This document shows positions 29,182 to 36,584 of a stretch of DNA of 36,584 nt, piece after piece (within the stretch, counting starts at the first letter, position 1; the number at the start of each line of letters is the position of its first letter). The position numbers were made by a program, and so were the translations under genes. The stretch is taken from assembly GCA_036351375.1 (NCBI GenBank), contig JAZBOY010000143.1:1-36584 (forward strand), in the 5' to 3' direction. Below the pieces are notes generated by a model. That model did no database searches. It was not told where the DNA came from and saw nothing but the letters and a program-made list of their open reading frames with translations. The stretch is from JANQIO01 sp036351375. Its GTDB lineage: Bacteria > Pseudomonadota > Gammaproteobacteria > Pseudomonadales > Halieaceae.

Positions 29182-30690
29182 GTGGCGGTAGATCCTGTGG
29201 TACTGAAGCACTGTGCGCGGCTGGAAAACCAGCAGGCAGAGGGCCAGGTCGTCGCCTTTTTCGATATGGACCGGACAGTGCTGCTGGGTTACACCGCCAT
29301 TGCCCTGGCCCTGGAGTGGGTGCGCCGTCGCAATCGTGGCGGCGGCCAACGCGGCGGCCGCCAGCTGGCGCGTGAGTTGCTCGCCAGTGCCGATGGACGC
29401 GCCGCCGGCCGACAATATACCGCTGCCTACCGGCGGCTGATACGCAGCCTCGCCGGCGTGGAGGAGACTTTCCTCACCGACCTTGGCGAGACGGCTTTCG
29501 AGCGCAGCGTCGAAGCCAGCCTGTACCGCGAGGCGCGCCAGATCGTGCGCCGCCACAAGGAGCTGGGCCACAAGGTGGTGCTGGTCACTGCCGCCACCGA
29601 GTACCAGGCGGCGCCGGTGGCGCGGGCCCTGGGCGCAGATGCCGTGTATTCCACCCGCCTCAAGGTCAGCCACGGCCGTGTCACGGGAGAGGTAAGGGGC
29701 GGGCTGTGTTTTGGCGAGGGCAAGGTCATCGCCGCCCGCCGCTACCTGCGCAAACTCGGCGCCTCCGCGGCCGATGCCTGGTTCTATTCCGACAGCCGGG
29801 ATGATCTGCCGTTGTTGAAGAAAGTCGGCCACCCGGTGGCCACCAACCCCTCAGTGAGCCTGCGCCGGGAGGCCGCGGAGCGCGGCTGGACGGTGCTGGA
29901 TTTCTCCAGCCGCGGCAAGCCCAACCTGGAAAGTGTGTTGCGCACGGCCCTCACCGCCAACACGGTGGTGACGACCGCCGCTGCCGGGGCGGCTTCCTGG
30001 CTGCTGTCACGCTCCCCGAGCAAGGCAGCCAATCGCATGACCAGCTGGCTCGGTGATGTTGGCGTGGCGGTGGCCGGTCTGGAATTCGAGATCGCCGGAG
30101 TGGAGCACCTCGATAGCGTGCGCCCGGCGATTTTCACCTTCAACCACCAGAGCTACCTCGACACCGTGGTCATGGCGCACCTTGTGCGCCATGATTTCGT
30201 CGGCTTCTGCAAGCAGGAAGTGGCGAGTAATCGCATCCTCGGGCCGCTGCTGCGGGCCCACGGCACGATCTTCGTGGACCGCGACCGCGCCGACCAGAGC
30301 CTCTGCTTCACCCAGGCCAGGGAAGCCCTGCGCAATGGCAAGAGCCTGGTCATCGCGCCGGAAGGTACCCGCAGCGCCACCGGTGAGCTGCTGGAATTCA
30401 AGCAGGGCGCCTTTTTCATGGCGCGCAAGCTCGGGGTGCCGATCATCCCGGTCGTGCTGCACAACGTGTCCGATGCGCTGCCCAAGGGCAAGCTGCTGGT
30501 GCGACCGGCCACCATTCAGGTGACCGTGATGCCGCCCCTGTGGCCGGGAGAGATTGGCTCCCTCAAAACAGCCGGAGCGCGGCTGCGGGAGGAATATCGC
30601 GAGGTGATGAGGGCGCCGTTCACCGGCGCCGGGATCAGCAAACTGCCGGCAACGCCGCAGGCGCTGGAGCTGCAGGCGGGAGCGGCCTAG
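29182..30690 (+). CDS. HAD-IB hydrolase fused to PlsC-type acyltransferase, 502 aa, GTG start
   Basis: The N-terminal half is a HAD-IB phosphatase: FFDMDRTVL (Asp28 and Asp30), ELGHKVVLVTAA as motif II, and YSDSRDDLPLL as motif IV. The C-terminal half is a lysophosphatidic acid acyltransferase domain: FNHQSYLD (His322, Asp327), GTIFVDRDR, and APEGTRSATG with Glu394. The fusion, seen in many proteobacteria and actinobacteria, would join removal of a phosphate to acylation of a lysophospholipid in membrane lipid synthesis; the exact phosphatase substrate is not known. A hydrophobic stretch near residue 265 may touch the membrane. GTG at 29182 lies five bases after GGGAGG; a longer frame from 29095 has no such site. 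The stop shares CTAG with the convergent gene. Confidence 0.88.
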   Translation: MAVDPVVLKHCARLENQQAEGQVVAFFDMDRTVLLGYTAIALALEWVRRRNRGGGQRGGRQLARELLASADGRAAGRQYTAAYRRLIRSLAGVEETFLTDLGETAFERSVEASLYREARQIVRRHKELGHKVVLVTAATEYQAAPVARALGADAVYSTRLKVSHGRVTGEVRGGLCFGEGKVIAARRYLRKLGASAADAWFYSDSRDDLPLLKKVGHPVATNPSVSLRREAAERGWTVLDFSSRGKPNLESVLRTALTANTVVTTAAAGAASWLLSRSPSKAANRMTSWLGDVGVAVAGLEFEIAGVEHLDSVRPAIFTFNHQSYLDTVVMAHLVRHDFVGFCKQEVASNRILGPLLRAHGTIFVDRDRADQSLCFTQAREALRNGKSLVIAPEGTRSATGELLEFKQGAFFMARKLGVPIIPVVLHNVSDALPKGKLLVRPATIQVTVMPPLWPGEIGSLKTAGARLREEYREVMRAPFTGAGISKLPATPQALELQAGAA

Positions 30691-31151
30691 CCCGCATCCG
30701 CCATGCGCTCACGGTAGTCCCAGCTGAACATGCGGGTGATGCCCACACGCACCAGCAACTCCTCGTCGGCCCGCGACAGCAGCCAACTTGCCAGCGGAGA
30801 ATCGGTGCCGCCCAGGTAGTTTTCAAGATTCTGTCGCAGCACCGTCTCGCCACCGTCCTCGTGCAGGCTCACAAGCCCCTGGCCGCGAACGCCGTGGTAG
30901 GGCGGTTCATTGGGCGACACCTCAAATCCCACCTTGTGATTGTTACGCAGCAGCGTGGTCAGCTTGGCGTCGCGGTGGGTTACACACAGGAAGCTGCCCT
31001 GGTGGTACTGGTACCAGAGCGACACCACACGGGGGAAACCGTCGCGCCCGACGCAGGCGAGGCGCAGGGGGAACCTTGAGTTGGCCAGGAACTCGCCGGC
31101 CGTGGCGAGATCCCAGGGGCCCTTGATGTCCGGCAAGCTGTCAGCCGCCAT
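30687..31151 (-). CDS. Pyridoxamine 5'-phosphate oxidase-like flavin-binding protein, 154 aa
   Basis: The split-barrel pattern is clear: RFPLRLACVGRDGFPRVVSLWYQYHQGSFLCVTHRDAKLTTLLRNNHKVGFEV, in pieces over residues 26-78. It fits the PNPOx-like superfamily that binds FMN, F420 or haem. True PdxH signatures are absent, so the role is unassigned. It follows the DUF3833 gene by three bases and is probably translated with it. The stop overlaps that of the acyltransferase fusion gene at CTAG 30687-30690. Confidence 0.8.
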   Translation of the reverse strand: MAADSLPDIKGPWDLATAGEFLANSRFPLRLACVGRDGFPRVVSLWYQYHQGSFLCVTHRDAKLTTLLRNNHKVGFEVSPNEPPYHGVRGQGLVSLHEDGGETVLRQNLENYLGGTDSPLASWLLSRADEELLVRVGITRMFSWDYRERMADAG

Positions 31152-31154
31152 GGC

Positions 31155-31721
31155 TCAGGCGCCTCCCGCGGTATCAGCAGTCTGCGGATGGCGAATGATG
31201 GTCAGCAGGATCCGGCCGACGCCAAAGCCGAATTTCTGCAGCTTCGACTCGTTGATCAGCACATTGGGGTCAACAAGGTACATGCGGTCGTCCACGCGCA
31301 GGTCGATGGTACCGTCACCGTAGGGTACCTGCAGCACGTAGTCCAGGAAGACAGCATTGCCGGCGAAGCTGAGGCTGCCGTCTCCGACGACGTCACCGGC
31401 GCGACCGATATAACCGCCCTGGCCGTCGGGGGTAAGCGTCCACACCCTGCGCTGTTGCTCGCCGTCATCGAAGACAAAGTCTTCCTCCAGGGTGCCCACG
31501 CCATCCTCCCAGTAGGCGAGGATATCGGCATTGAAGTGACGGGTGACCTTGCCGCCGCGGTCCATGACCACGCCGTGGGCGGTCAGCCTGCCGTTGAAGA
31601 ATTCGCTGGGGATAAAGCGGGGACTGACGTCCTGGTAGTCCTCAACGCTCACGCTGCTGCAGCCACCCAGCAGGGAGAGCAGGCCAAGCAACATGAAGAT
31701 CGACGAGTATTTCCTGTTCAC
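31155..31721 (-). CDS. DUF3833 lipoprotein, 188 aa, GTG start
   Basis: A lipoprotein signal (VNRKYSSIFMLLGLLSLLGGC, lipidated Cys at about residue 21) precedes a beta-rich domain with the DUF3833 pattern: FFNGRLTAHGVVMDRGGKVTRHF, then LEEDFVFDDGEQQRRVWTL, YIGRAGDVVGDGSL and DDRMYLVD. Function is unknown. The GTG at 31721 is placed after AAGGA and gives a normal signal peptide; the upstream frame is longer but unsupported. The +2 Ser predicts transfer to the outer membrane. It is in an operon with the PNPOx-like gene and divergent from the glucosylglycerate operon. Confidence 0.82.
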   Translation of the reverse strand: MNRKYSSIFMLLGLLSLLGGCSSVSVEDYQDVSPRFIPSEFFNGRLTAHGVVMDRGGKVTRHFNADILAYWEDGVGTLEEDFVFDDGEQQRRVWTLTPDGQGGYIGRAGDVVGDGSLSFAGNAVFLDYVLQVPYGDGTIDLRVDDRMYLVDPNVLINESKLQKFGFGVGRILLTIIRHPQTADTAGGA

Positions 31722-31933
31722 GGCTATCCTTGTATTCAGTGTGTGAAACTTGAGCCTGTATACGTACCGCGGCGCAAGCCTGATCATCCGTGCTGTCGCC
31801 GGAAGCGTGCACCAGGCTGCAGCAGCTGTGCGGGGCACGCGCCGATATGGTGCACTGCGACCGCGGCTCGAGGCCGCAGGACGCCGCCCGGGGCGTTGGC
31901 ACAAAACTTGTTAATGCTTAAGGAAAGATCTTT

Positions 31934-31954
31934 ATGGAAATCCCACCGGCATGA
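31934..31954 (+). CDS. Six-codon leader ORF (MEIPPA) overlapping the glycerate kinase start
   Basis: ATG at 31934 follows AAGGA at 31920-31924, the only good ribosome site before the operon. The frame encodes MEIPPA and stops at TGA 31952-31954, which overlaps the kinase ATG (31951-31953) as ATGA. The kinase start itself lacks a ribosome site. The mini-ORF could load ribosomes for the kinase by termination-reinitiation. The two adjacent prolines just before the stop could slow release. This is an inference from position only. Confidence 0.45.
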   Translation: MEIPPA

Positions 31955-32832
31955 CGCTGGGTGAACAATTGAAGGCGCTCGCCACTGCCGAAAACCTGCC
32001 GGCTTCCTACCCGGCGATGGCAGAGCGCTGGTTCCTGCCGCTGGCCGACTGGCTGGTGCAGCGGCAGGCGACCCTTGGCGCCCCACTGCTGGTAGGCCTG
32101 AACGGCGCACAGGGCACCGGCAAGACCACTGCCTGCGCAGCGCTGTGCCTGATGCTGGAGTCCCGGGGCCTGCGGCCGGTGACTCTCTCGCTTGACGACT
32201 TCTACCTGGACCGTGAAACCCGCGCACGGCTCGCGTGTGAGGTTCATCCCCTGCTGATCACCCGCGGCGTTCCCGGCACCCATGAAATCACCCTGCTGGA
32301 GAGCACCCTCGAAGCCGTCGCCGCGGGTCGCGCCATCAAGGCGCCAGTGTTCGACAAGGCGATCGATGACCGCTTGCCGGAGACGGACTGGCGCGAAGTC
32401 GGCCCCGCAGACGTGGTATTGCTGGAGGGCTGGTGCATTGGCGCCGGGGCTGAACCGGCCGCGGCACTGGAATCCCCAATCAACGCCCTCGAGGCCAATG
32501 AAGACGCCGATGCCTGCTGGCGGCGCTACGTCAATGAACAGCTGGCGGGCCCGTATGCTTCCCTGTTCGCACGCCTGCACTGTCTGGTGATGCTCAAGGC
32601 GCCCTCACTGGCGAGGGTGCTGGAATGGCGCAGCCTGCAGGAGGCCAAGCTGGCGCATCGGCGCAGTGGCAGTGGGGTGATGAATACGGGTGAGATCAAG
32701 CGTTTCGTGGAGCATTACGAGCGTGTTACCCGGCACTGCCTGGACGACTTGCCCCGGCGGGTCGACTACCTGCTGGAGGTTGCTGAGGATCACAGCATTT
32801 GCGGCGCCAGCCAGCGTGAGACGGCAGCATGA
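31951..32832 (+). CDS. D-glycerate 3-kinase-like P-loop kinase, 293 aa
   Basis: The ATP site is GLNGAQGTGKTTACAAL (P-loop, residues 49-65). SLDDFYLDRETR, RGVPGTHEITLLE and LLEGWCIGAGAE are hallmarks of the GLYK/Tda10 family of phosphoribulokinase-fold kinases, in which plant D-glycerate 3-kinase phosphorylates D-glycerate to 3-phosphoglycerate. Here it would return the glycerate released by the GH13 enzyme to 3-phosphoglycerate, which is also the acceptor for the synthase. It is the first full gene of the operon and ends in an ATGA overlap with the phosphatase gene. Activity on glycerate is inferred from family and neighbours. Confidence 0.85.
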   Translation: MTLGEQLKALATAENLPASYPAMAERWFLPLADWLVQRQATLGAPLLVGLNGAQGTGKTTACAALCLMLESRGLRPVTLSLDDFYLDRETRARLACEVHPLLITRGVPGTHEITLLESTLEAVAAGRAIKAPVFDKAIDDRLPETDWREVGPADVVLLEGWCIGAGAEPAAALESPINALEANEDADACWRRYVNEQLAGPYASLFARLHCLVMLKAPSLARVLEWRSLQEAKLAHRRSGSGVMNTGEIKRFVEHYERVTRHCLDDLPRRVDYLLEVAEDHSICGASQRETAA

Positions 32833-33596
32833 GCAGGCTGCTGGTAGTCACCGACCTCGACGGCACCTTACTCGACCACGACAACTACAGCTTCGCGGCG
32901 GCGGGCGAGGCGCTGGCAATGTTGCGGCAGCGCCAGATCCCGCTGGTGCTGTGCTCAAGCAAGACCCGCCCGGAAATGCTGGCGCTGCAGGGGGCGCTGG
33001 ACATCAACGCGCCGTTTATCTGTGAAAACGGTGCTGCCATCTATACCCCGGGGGAAGACGAGCCCGAGGCCCTGGTGCCGCCTCGTGCCTCGGTACTGGA
33101 CGTATTGCACCGCTTGCGGGCGGAAGAGGGTTTCTCCTTCACCGGCTTCGCCGATATGAGCACCGCGGAAATTGCCGAGTGTACGGGGCTGACTTCTGCA
33201 GCGGCGGCCCTCGCGGCAAGCCGCGATTTCAGCGAGCCCCTGCGCTGGGAAGACAGCGAGTCGCGGCTCGAGGCGTTCCATGCGCGGCTGGCGGAGCATG
33301 ATCTCCGAGCCCAGCAGGGTGGTCGCTTTCTCACCGTGGCGGGCCCCACGGACAAGGGCCAGGCGCTGGAGCGCCTGCGGCGGCGCTTTGCTGGCGATGC
33401 CACGGTGATTGCGTTGGGCGACAGTCCCAATGACCTGGCGATGCTGGCGGCGGCGGATATTGCGGTTATTATCAAGTCAGCGCGATCGGATACCCTCAAC
33501 CCGCAGGGGCCCGCACGCGTGGTTCGCAGTCAGCAGCCGGGGCCGGCGGGATGGCAGGAGGCCATGTTGCCACTGCTAGAGGAATTCAAGGAATAG
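32829..33596 (+). CDS. gpgP: HAD glucosyl-3-phosphoglycerate phosphatase (MPGP family), 255 aa
   Basis: A HAD-IIB phosphatase of the mannosyl-3-phosphoglycerate phosphatase group. Motif I is VVTDLDGTLLD (Asp9, Asp11), motif II CSSKTRPEM, the substrate block ICENGAAIY, then EPLRWEDSESRLEAF and GPTDKGQAL, and motif IV LGDSPNDLAML. The length is typical. It would remove phosphate from glucosyl-3-phosphoglycerate (EC 3.1.3.85) to give glucosylglycerate. The sugar cannot be told from this protein alone; the adjacent GT81-type synthase argues for glucose over mannose. Its start overlaps the kinase stop and the synthase starts 23 bases after it. Confidence 0.85.
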   Translation: MSRLLVVTDLDGTLLDHDNYSFAAAGEALAMLRQRQIPLVLCSSKTRPEMLALQGALDINAPFICENGAAIYTPGEDEPEALVPPRASVLDVLHRLRAEEGFSFTGFADMSTAEIAECTGLTSAAAALAASRDFSEPLRWEDSESRLEAFHARLAEHDLRAQQGGRFLTVAGPTDKGQALERLRRRFAGDATVIALGDSPNDLAMLAAADIAVIIKSARSDTLNPQGPARVVRSQQPGPAGWQEAMLPLLEEFKE

Positions 33597-33618
33597 CGCA
33601 GCGCGCACGGGAGACTCG

Positions 33619-34848
33619 ATGGGAGATTTTCACCAGAACGGACTGGTCACCACCCTGCACAACCTGACCCGCAGGCCGGTGGAGGACCTGGAGCGCGAGC
33701 TGATGCAGTTCCGCAGCTCCCGGCCCATGTCGTTGGTGTTGCCCTGCCTGCACTCGGAACTGGCCGGGCCCGCGCTGGAGAATATCGTCGACGAGCTGTG
33801 CAAGGTGCCCTACCTGGACGAGATCGTGATCGGCCTGGACCGCGCCAACCGGGATCAATACCTCGAAGCCGTGGACTACTTTTCGCGCCTGCCGCAGCAC
33901 CACCGGGTGCTGTGGAACGATGGCCCGAGGCTGATGGCGATAGACGCAAAGCTCAAGGAAAAGGGCCTGGCGCCGGCCGAAATGGGCAAGGGCCGTAACG
34001 TCTGGTATATGCTGGGCTATGTGCTGGCTACCGGTCGGGCCCAGTCGGTGGCGCTACATGACTGTGATATTGTGACCTACGAGCGCGAGCTGTTGGCTCG
34101 CCTGATCTATCCGGTGGCCAACCCCAACTTCAGCTATGCCTTCTGCAAGGGCTACTACGCCCGCGTGGCCACCGACAGCATGGGCGGCCGGGTGAGCCGC
34201 CTGTTCGTGACGCCGCTGCTGCGCTCGCTGACCAAGGTGTGCGGCTACAGCGAGTTCCTCAACTACATGGACAGCTTCCGCTACCCGCTGGCGGGCGAGT
34301 TCTCCCTGCGATCCTACGTCATCAATGACCTGTTGATCCCCAGTGACTGGGGGCTGGAAGTGGGCGTGCTGTCAGAGATGAACCGCAACTACGCGACCAA
34401 TCGCATCTGCCAGGTGGATATCGCCGAGGTCTACGACCACAAGCACCAGGATCTCTCCAGGGAGGATCCGGCCCGGGGGCTGTCAAAGATGAGTACGGAT
34501 ATCGCCAAGGCCATGTTCAGGAAGCTCGCCACCAAGGGCGAGGTGTTCTCCACCGAGAAATTCCGCACCATCAAGGCCACCTATTACCGGGTGGCGCTGG
34601 ACTTCATCGATACCTACGAGAACGACGCCACCATCAACGGGCTCAACTACCAGCGCCATCGCGAGGAAGAAGCGGTGGAGCTGTTCGCCCAGAACATCAT
34701 GAAGGCCGGGGACTATTTTCTGGCCAACCCGATGCAGAAACCGTTCATCCCGGGGTGGAACCGGGTCACCAGCGCCTTCCCGGACGTGCTGGAGCAGTTC
34801 CGCAACGCGGTGGAGGAGGACTACCGTGAATACGCCGCCTCCCGCTGA
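33619..34848 (+). CDS. gpgS: Glucosyl-3-phosphoglycerate synthase, GT81-like, 409 aa
   Basis: A retaining GT-A glycosyltransferase that joins glucose from an NDP-glucose to 3-phosphoglycerate (EC 2.4.1.266). Key segments are SLVLPCLHSE with IDELxxV-type helix, EIVIGLDRANRDQY, MGKGRNVWYMLGYVLA (residues 122-137), the metal motif HDCDIVTYER (Asp148, Asp150), KGYYARV, and FRYPLAGEFSL with SDWGLEVGVLSE. The pattern matches bacterial and archaeal GpgS, not the GDP-mannose-dependent GT55 enzymes. GGGAGA precedes the ATG. The last 23 bases overlap the GH13 gene. Confidence 0.85.
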   Translation: MGDFHQNGLVTTLHNLTRRPVEDLERELMQFRSSRPMSLVLPCLHSELAGPALENIVDELCKVPYLDEIVIGLDRANRDQYLEAVDYFSRLPQHHRVLWNDGPRLMAIDAKLKEKGLAPAEMGKGRNVWYMLGYVLATGRAQSVALHDCDIVTYERELLARLIYPVANPNFSYAFCKGYYARVATDSMGGRVSRLFVTPLLRSLTKVCGYSEFLNYMDSFRYPLAGEFSLRSYVINDLLIPSDWGLEVGVLSEMNRNYATNRICQVDIAEVYDHKHQDLSREDPARGLSKMSTDIAKAMFRKLATKGEVFSTEKFRTIKATYYRVALDFIDTYENDATINGLNYQRHREEEAVELFAQNIMKAGDYFLANPMQKPFIPGWNRVTSAFPDVLEQFRNAVEEDYREYAASR

Positions 34849-36580
34849 AGCCGTTGCCGGCCTGAAGTACCGTCTCCAGAAGCACCTGGAGATCATCTAC
34901 GGCCCGGCGGATTACAGTGAGCTCGCCGATGAGCTGATGCAGACCATGGGGCTGGACGAGCGCTGCCAGTCGCCCCTGTCGCATGTCAACCACTGGGACC
35001 AGTCTGACAACATCCTCATCACCTACGGCGACAGCCTGGTCGACGGGGATGAAACGCCGTTGAAGACCCTGCACCGATTCCTGCGTGAGCGCCTGAGCGG
35101 GGTAATCTCCGGCGTGCACATCCTGCCCTTCTTCCCGTACAGCTCCGACGATGGTTTTGCGGTCATGGACTACATGGAGGTGAATCCCGCAGTGGGTGGC
35201 TGGGAGGATATCAGCGCCATCGCTGGAGACTTCCGCCTCATGTCCGACCTGGTGCTGAACCACGCCTCGGCGCGCAGCGGCTGGTTCGACAACTTCAAGA
35301 AACGGGTGGACCCGGGCAAGGACTACTTCTTTGAGGGTGACCCGGAAGCCGACCACAGCGAGGTGGTGCGCCCGCGCAACTCGCCCCTGCTGACTGAGGT
35401 GGAAACCGCCGACGGGACTCGCCACGTGTGGTGTACCTTCAGCGCCGACCAGGTCGACCTCAATTTTGCCAACCCCCGTGTGCTGGTGGAATTTGCCAAC
35501 ATCATTCGCCATTACCTGGAACACGGCGTGGAACTGTTCCGTATGGATGCGGTGGCCTTTCTCTGGAAGGAGCCCGGCACGCCCTGCGTGCACCTGCCGC
35601 AGACCCACGAGGTGATCAAGTTGTATCGCACCTTGATCGAGCACCACACCGAGCGTGCGTTGGTGATCACCGAGACCAATGTGCCGAATCGCGAAAACCT
35701 CACCTATTTCGGCAACGCCAATGAAGCGCACCTGATCTACAACTTTTCGCTGCCGCCGCTGCTGGTCTACACCCTGGTGGAAGGTGACTGCCGCCACCTA
35801 AAGACCTGGATGATGAGCATGCCGCCGGCGCAGGCAGGGACTACGTACCTGAACTTCATCGCCTCTCACGATGGTATCGGCCTGCGGCCGCTGGACGGGC
35901 TGCTGGAAGAGGAAGACATAAACCGCATGCTGGACTACACCCGCGAGTGCGGCGGCATGGTGTCCATGCGCCGGGCCCGGGAAGGGTACGACAAGCCCTA
36001 CGAAATCAACATCGCCCTGTACGACGCGCTGCAGGGCACCATCGACGGTGGCCGCGATCAGTACCAGGAAGATCGCTTCGTCTGTGCCCACGCAATCATG
36101 CTGGCCCTGGAAGGTATTCCCGCGTTCTATATTCACAGCCTGCTGGGTGCCGAAAACGATTACACCCGGGTGGAGAACACGGGCCGCGCCCGCACCATCA
36201 ATCGCCATATCTGGACGGAGCAGGAGCTGCGGGAAGCGCTGGATGATGAGAACCGCCACCACCGTAGCGTGTTCGATCGGCTGACTCGCCTGATCACGCT
36301 GCGCAGTGCCCAGAAGGCCTTTCACCCCAATGCCACCCAGTTCACCATGCACCTCGGCACCAGTATCTTTGCCTTCTGGCGCCAGAGCGTGGACCGCAGC
36401 CAGAGCATCTTCTGCTTGTACAACGTGACCGACGAGATCCAGTGGGTGAACCTGTCGGAAATCAACCTGACCGGCACCGAACAGTGGAAGGACTTGGTAA
36501 GCGGGATGGAATACCTGGACCAGAAGGGCGTGATCGCCCTGGAGCCCTACCAGGCCCTGTGGCTGAGTAACCGGTACTAG
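34826..36580 (+). CDS. GH13_18 phosphorylase, probable glucosylglycerate phosphorylase, 584 aa, GTG start
   Basis: A GH13 catalytic barrel of the sucrose-phosphorylase subfamily. The nucleophile is Asp241 in ELFRMDAVAFLWKEPGT, the acid/base Glu283 in VITETNVPN, and the third acid Asp349 in IASHDGIG. Early blocks ITYGDSL and HILPFFPYSSDDGFAVMDY are typical of subfamily 18. At 584 residues it is longer than sucrose phosphorylase (about 500) and nearer to glucosylglycerate phosphorylase (EC 2.4.1.352), which splits glucosylglycerate with phosphate into alpha-glucose 1-phosphate and D-glycerate. The operon with GpgS, GpgP and glycerate kinase supports that choice. The GTG start lies after GGAGGAGGA and inside the synthase gene. 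No signal peptide, so cytoplasmic. Confidence 0.82.
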   Translation: MNTPPPAEAVAGLKYRLQKHLEIIYGPADYSELADELMQTMGLDERCQSPLSHVNHWDQSDNILITYGDSLVDGDETPLKTLHRFLRERLSGVISGVHILPFFPYSSDDGFAVMDYMEVNPAVGGWEDISAIAGDFRLMSDLVLNHASARSGWFDNFKKRVDPGKDYFFEGDPEADHSEVVRPRNSPLLTEVETADGTRHVWCTFSADQVDLNFANPRVLVEFANIIRHYLEHGVELFRMDAVAFLWKEPGTPCVHLPQTHEVIKLYRTLIEHHTERALVITETNVPNRENLTYFGNANEAHLIYNFSLPPLLVYTLVEGDCRHLKTWMMSMPPAQAGTTYLNFIASHDGIGLRPLDGLLEEEDINRMLDYTRECGGMVSMRRAREGYDKPYEINIALYDALQGTIDGGRDQYQEDRFVCAHAIMLALEGIPAFYIHSLLGAENDYTRVENTGRARTINRHIWTEQELREALDDENRHHRSVFDRLTRLITLRSAQKAFHPNATQFTMHLGTSIFAFWRQSVDRSQSIFCLYNVTDEIQWVNLSEINLTGTEQWKDLVSGMEYLDQKGVIALEPYQALWLSNRY

Positions 36581-36584
36581 CGCC

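Noticed and set aside
34826..36580. Calling the GH13 enzyme sucrose phosphorylase
   Set aside because: The subfamily fits, but the length and the operon with GpgS, GpgP and glycerate kinase favour glucosylglycerate; there is no other sucrose gene in the window.
1..36584. CRISPR arrays, insertion sequences, integrases, rRNA and tRNA genes
   Set aside because: No regularly spaced repeats, transposase or integrase motifs, or tRNA/rRNA-like sequences were noticed on reading either strand.

Overview
The window reads as chromosomal DNA of a high-GC, free-living Gram-negative bacterium, most likely a marine gammaproteobacterium of the Halieaceae/Cellvibrionales kind. This placement is an inference from gene families (DUF3080 and DUF3833 lipoproteins, DUF3429, ChrR-type cupin, TonB receptor, TolB-like/TPR membrane proteins) and was not tested by any search. 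I see no rRNA, tRNA, CRISPR array, insertion sequence or phage gene. Genes are tightly packed on both strands, with many ATGA/TGATG start-stop overlaps.

Layout. 1-6.2 kb: the 5' end of a TonB-dependent receptor gene interrupted by an in-frame amber codon, an SDR oxidoreductase, a DUF4345 membrane protein, a SnoaL-like protein, pterin-4a-carbinolamine dehydratase, a DUF2007 protein, inorganic pyrophosphatase, a zinc alcohol dehydrogenase, an ABM-type monooxygenase and a DAP-dehydrogenase-like protein. 6.2-9.7 kb: envelope genes (DUF3080 lipoprotein, DUF3429 membrane protein, M1-like exported peptidase, small exported orphan), then a gene-free stretch of about 480 bases holding a hairpin and an AT-rich patch. 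9.7-18.1 kb: a TetR regulator heads an operon with a DSD1-like PLP enzyme and a membrane-anchored penicillin-acylase-type hydrolase. It diverges, across a palindrome-rich region, from a sphingosine-1-phosphate-lyase-like PLP decarboxylase followed by an MFS carrier and a CPA2 antiporter. 18.1-21.1 kb: a GST, ChrR-like cupin and enoyl-CoA isomerase-like gene row diverges from a second TetR gene. A perfect 20-bp palindrome sits just downstream of a good sigma-70 promoter there, and a related site lies before the tetR start. 21.2-26.3 kb: an exported methyltransferase and two tandem TolB-like/TPR paralogues. 26.4-29.0 kb: an unusual sigma-70 factor diverges from a MerR-type regulator whose 3' end overlaps a 43-codon cysteine-rich gene. 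29.2-31.7 kb: a HAD/acyltransferase fusion, a PNPOx-like protein and a DUF3833 lipoprotein.

31.9-36.6 kb: the clearest functional system, a four-gene operon of D-glycerate 3-kinase, HAD phosphatase, GT81-type glucosyl-3-phosphoglycerate synthase and GH13_18 phosphorylase. Together these would form a closed cycle that makes the compatible solute glucosylglycerate and recovers it as glucose 1-phosphate and 3-phosphoglycerate. A six-codon mini-ORF with the only good ribosome binding site leads into the operon by an ATGA overlap.

All functional statements rest on reading motifs, start sites and gene order. Specific substrates are inferences unless stated otherwise.
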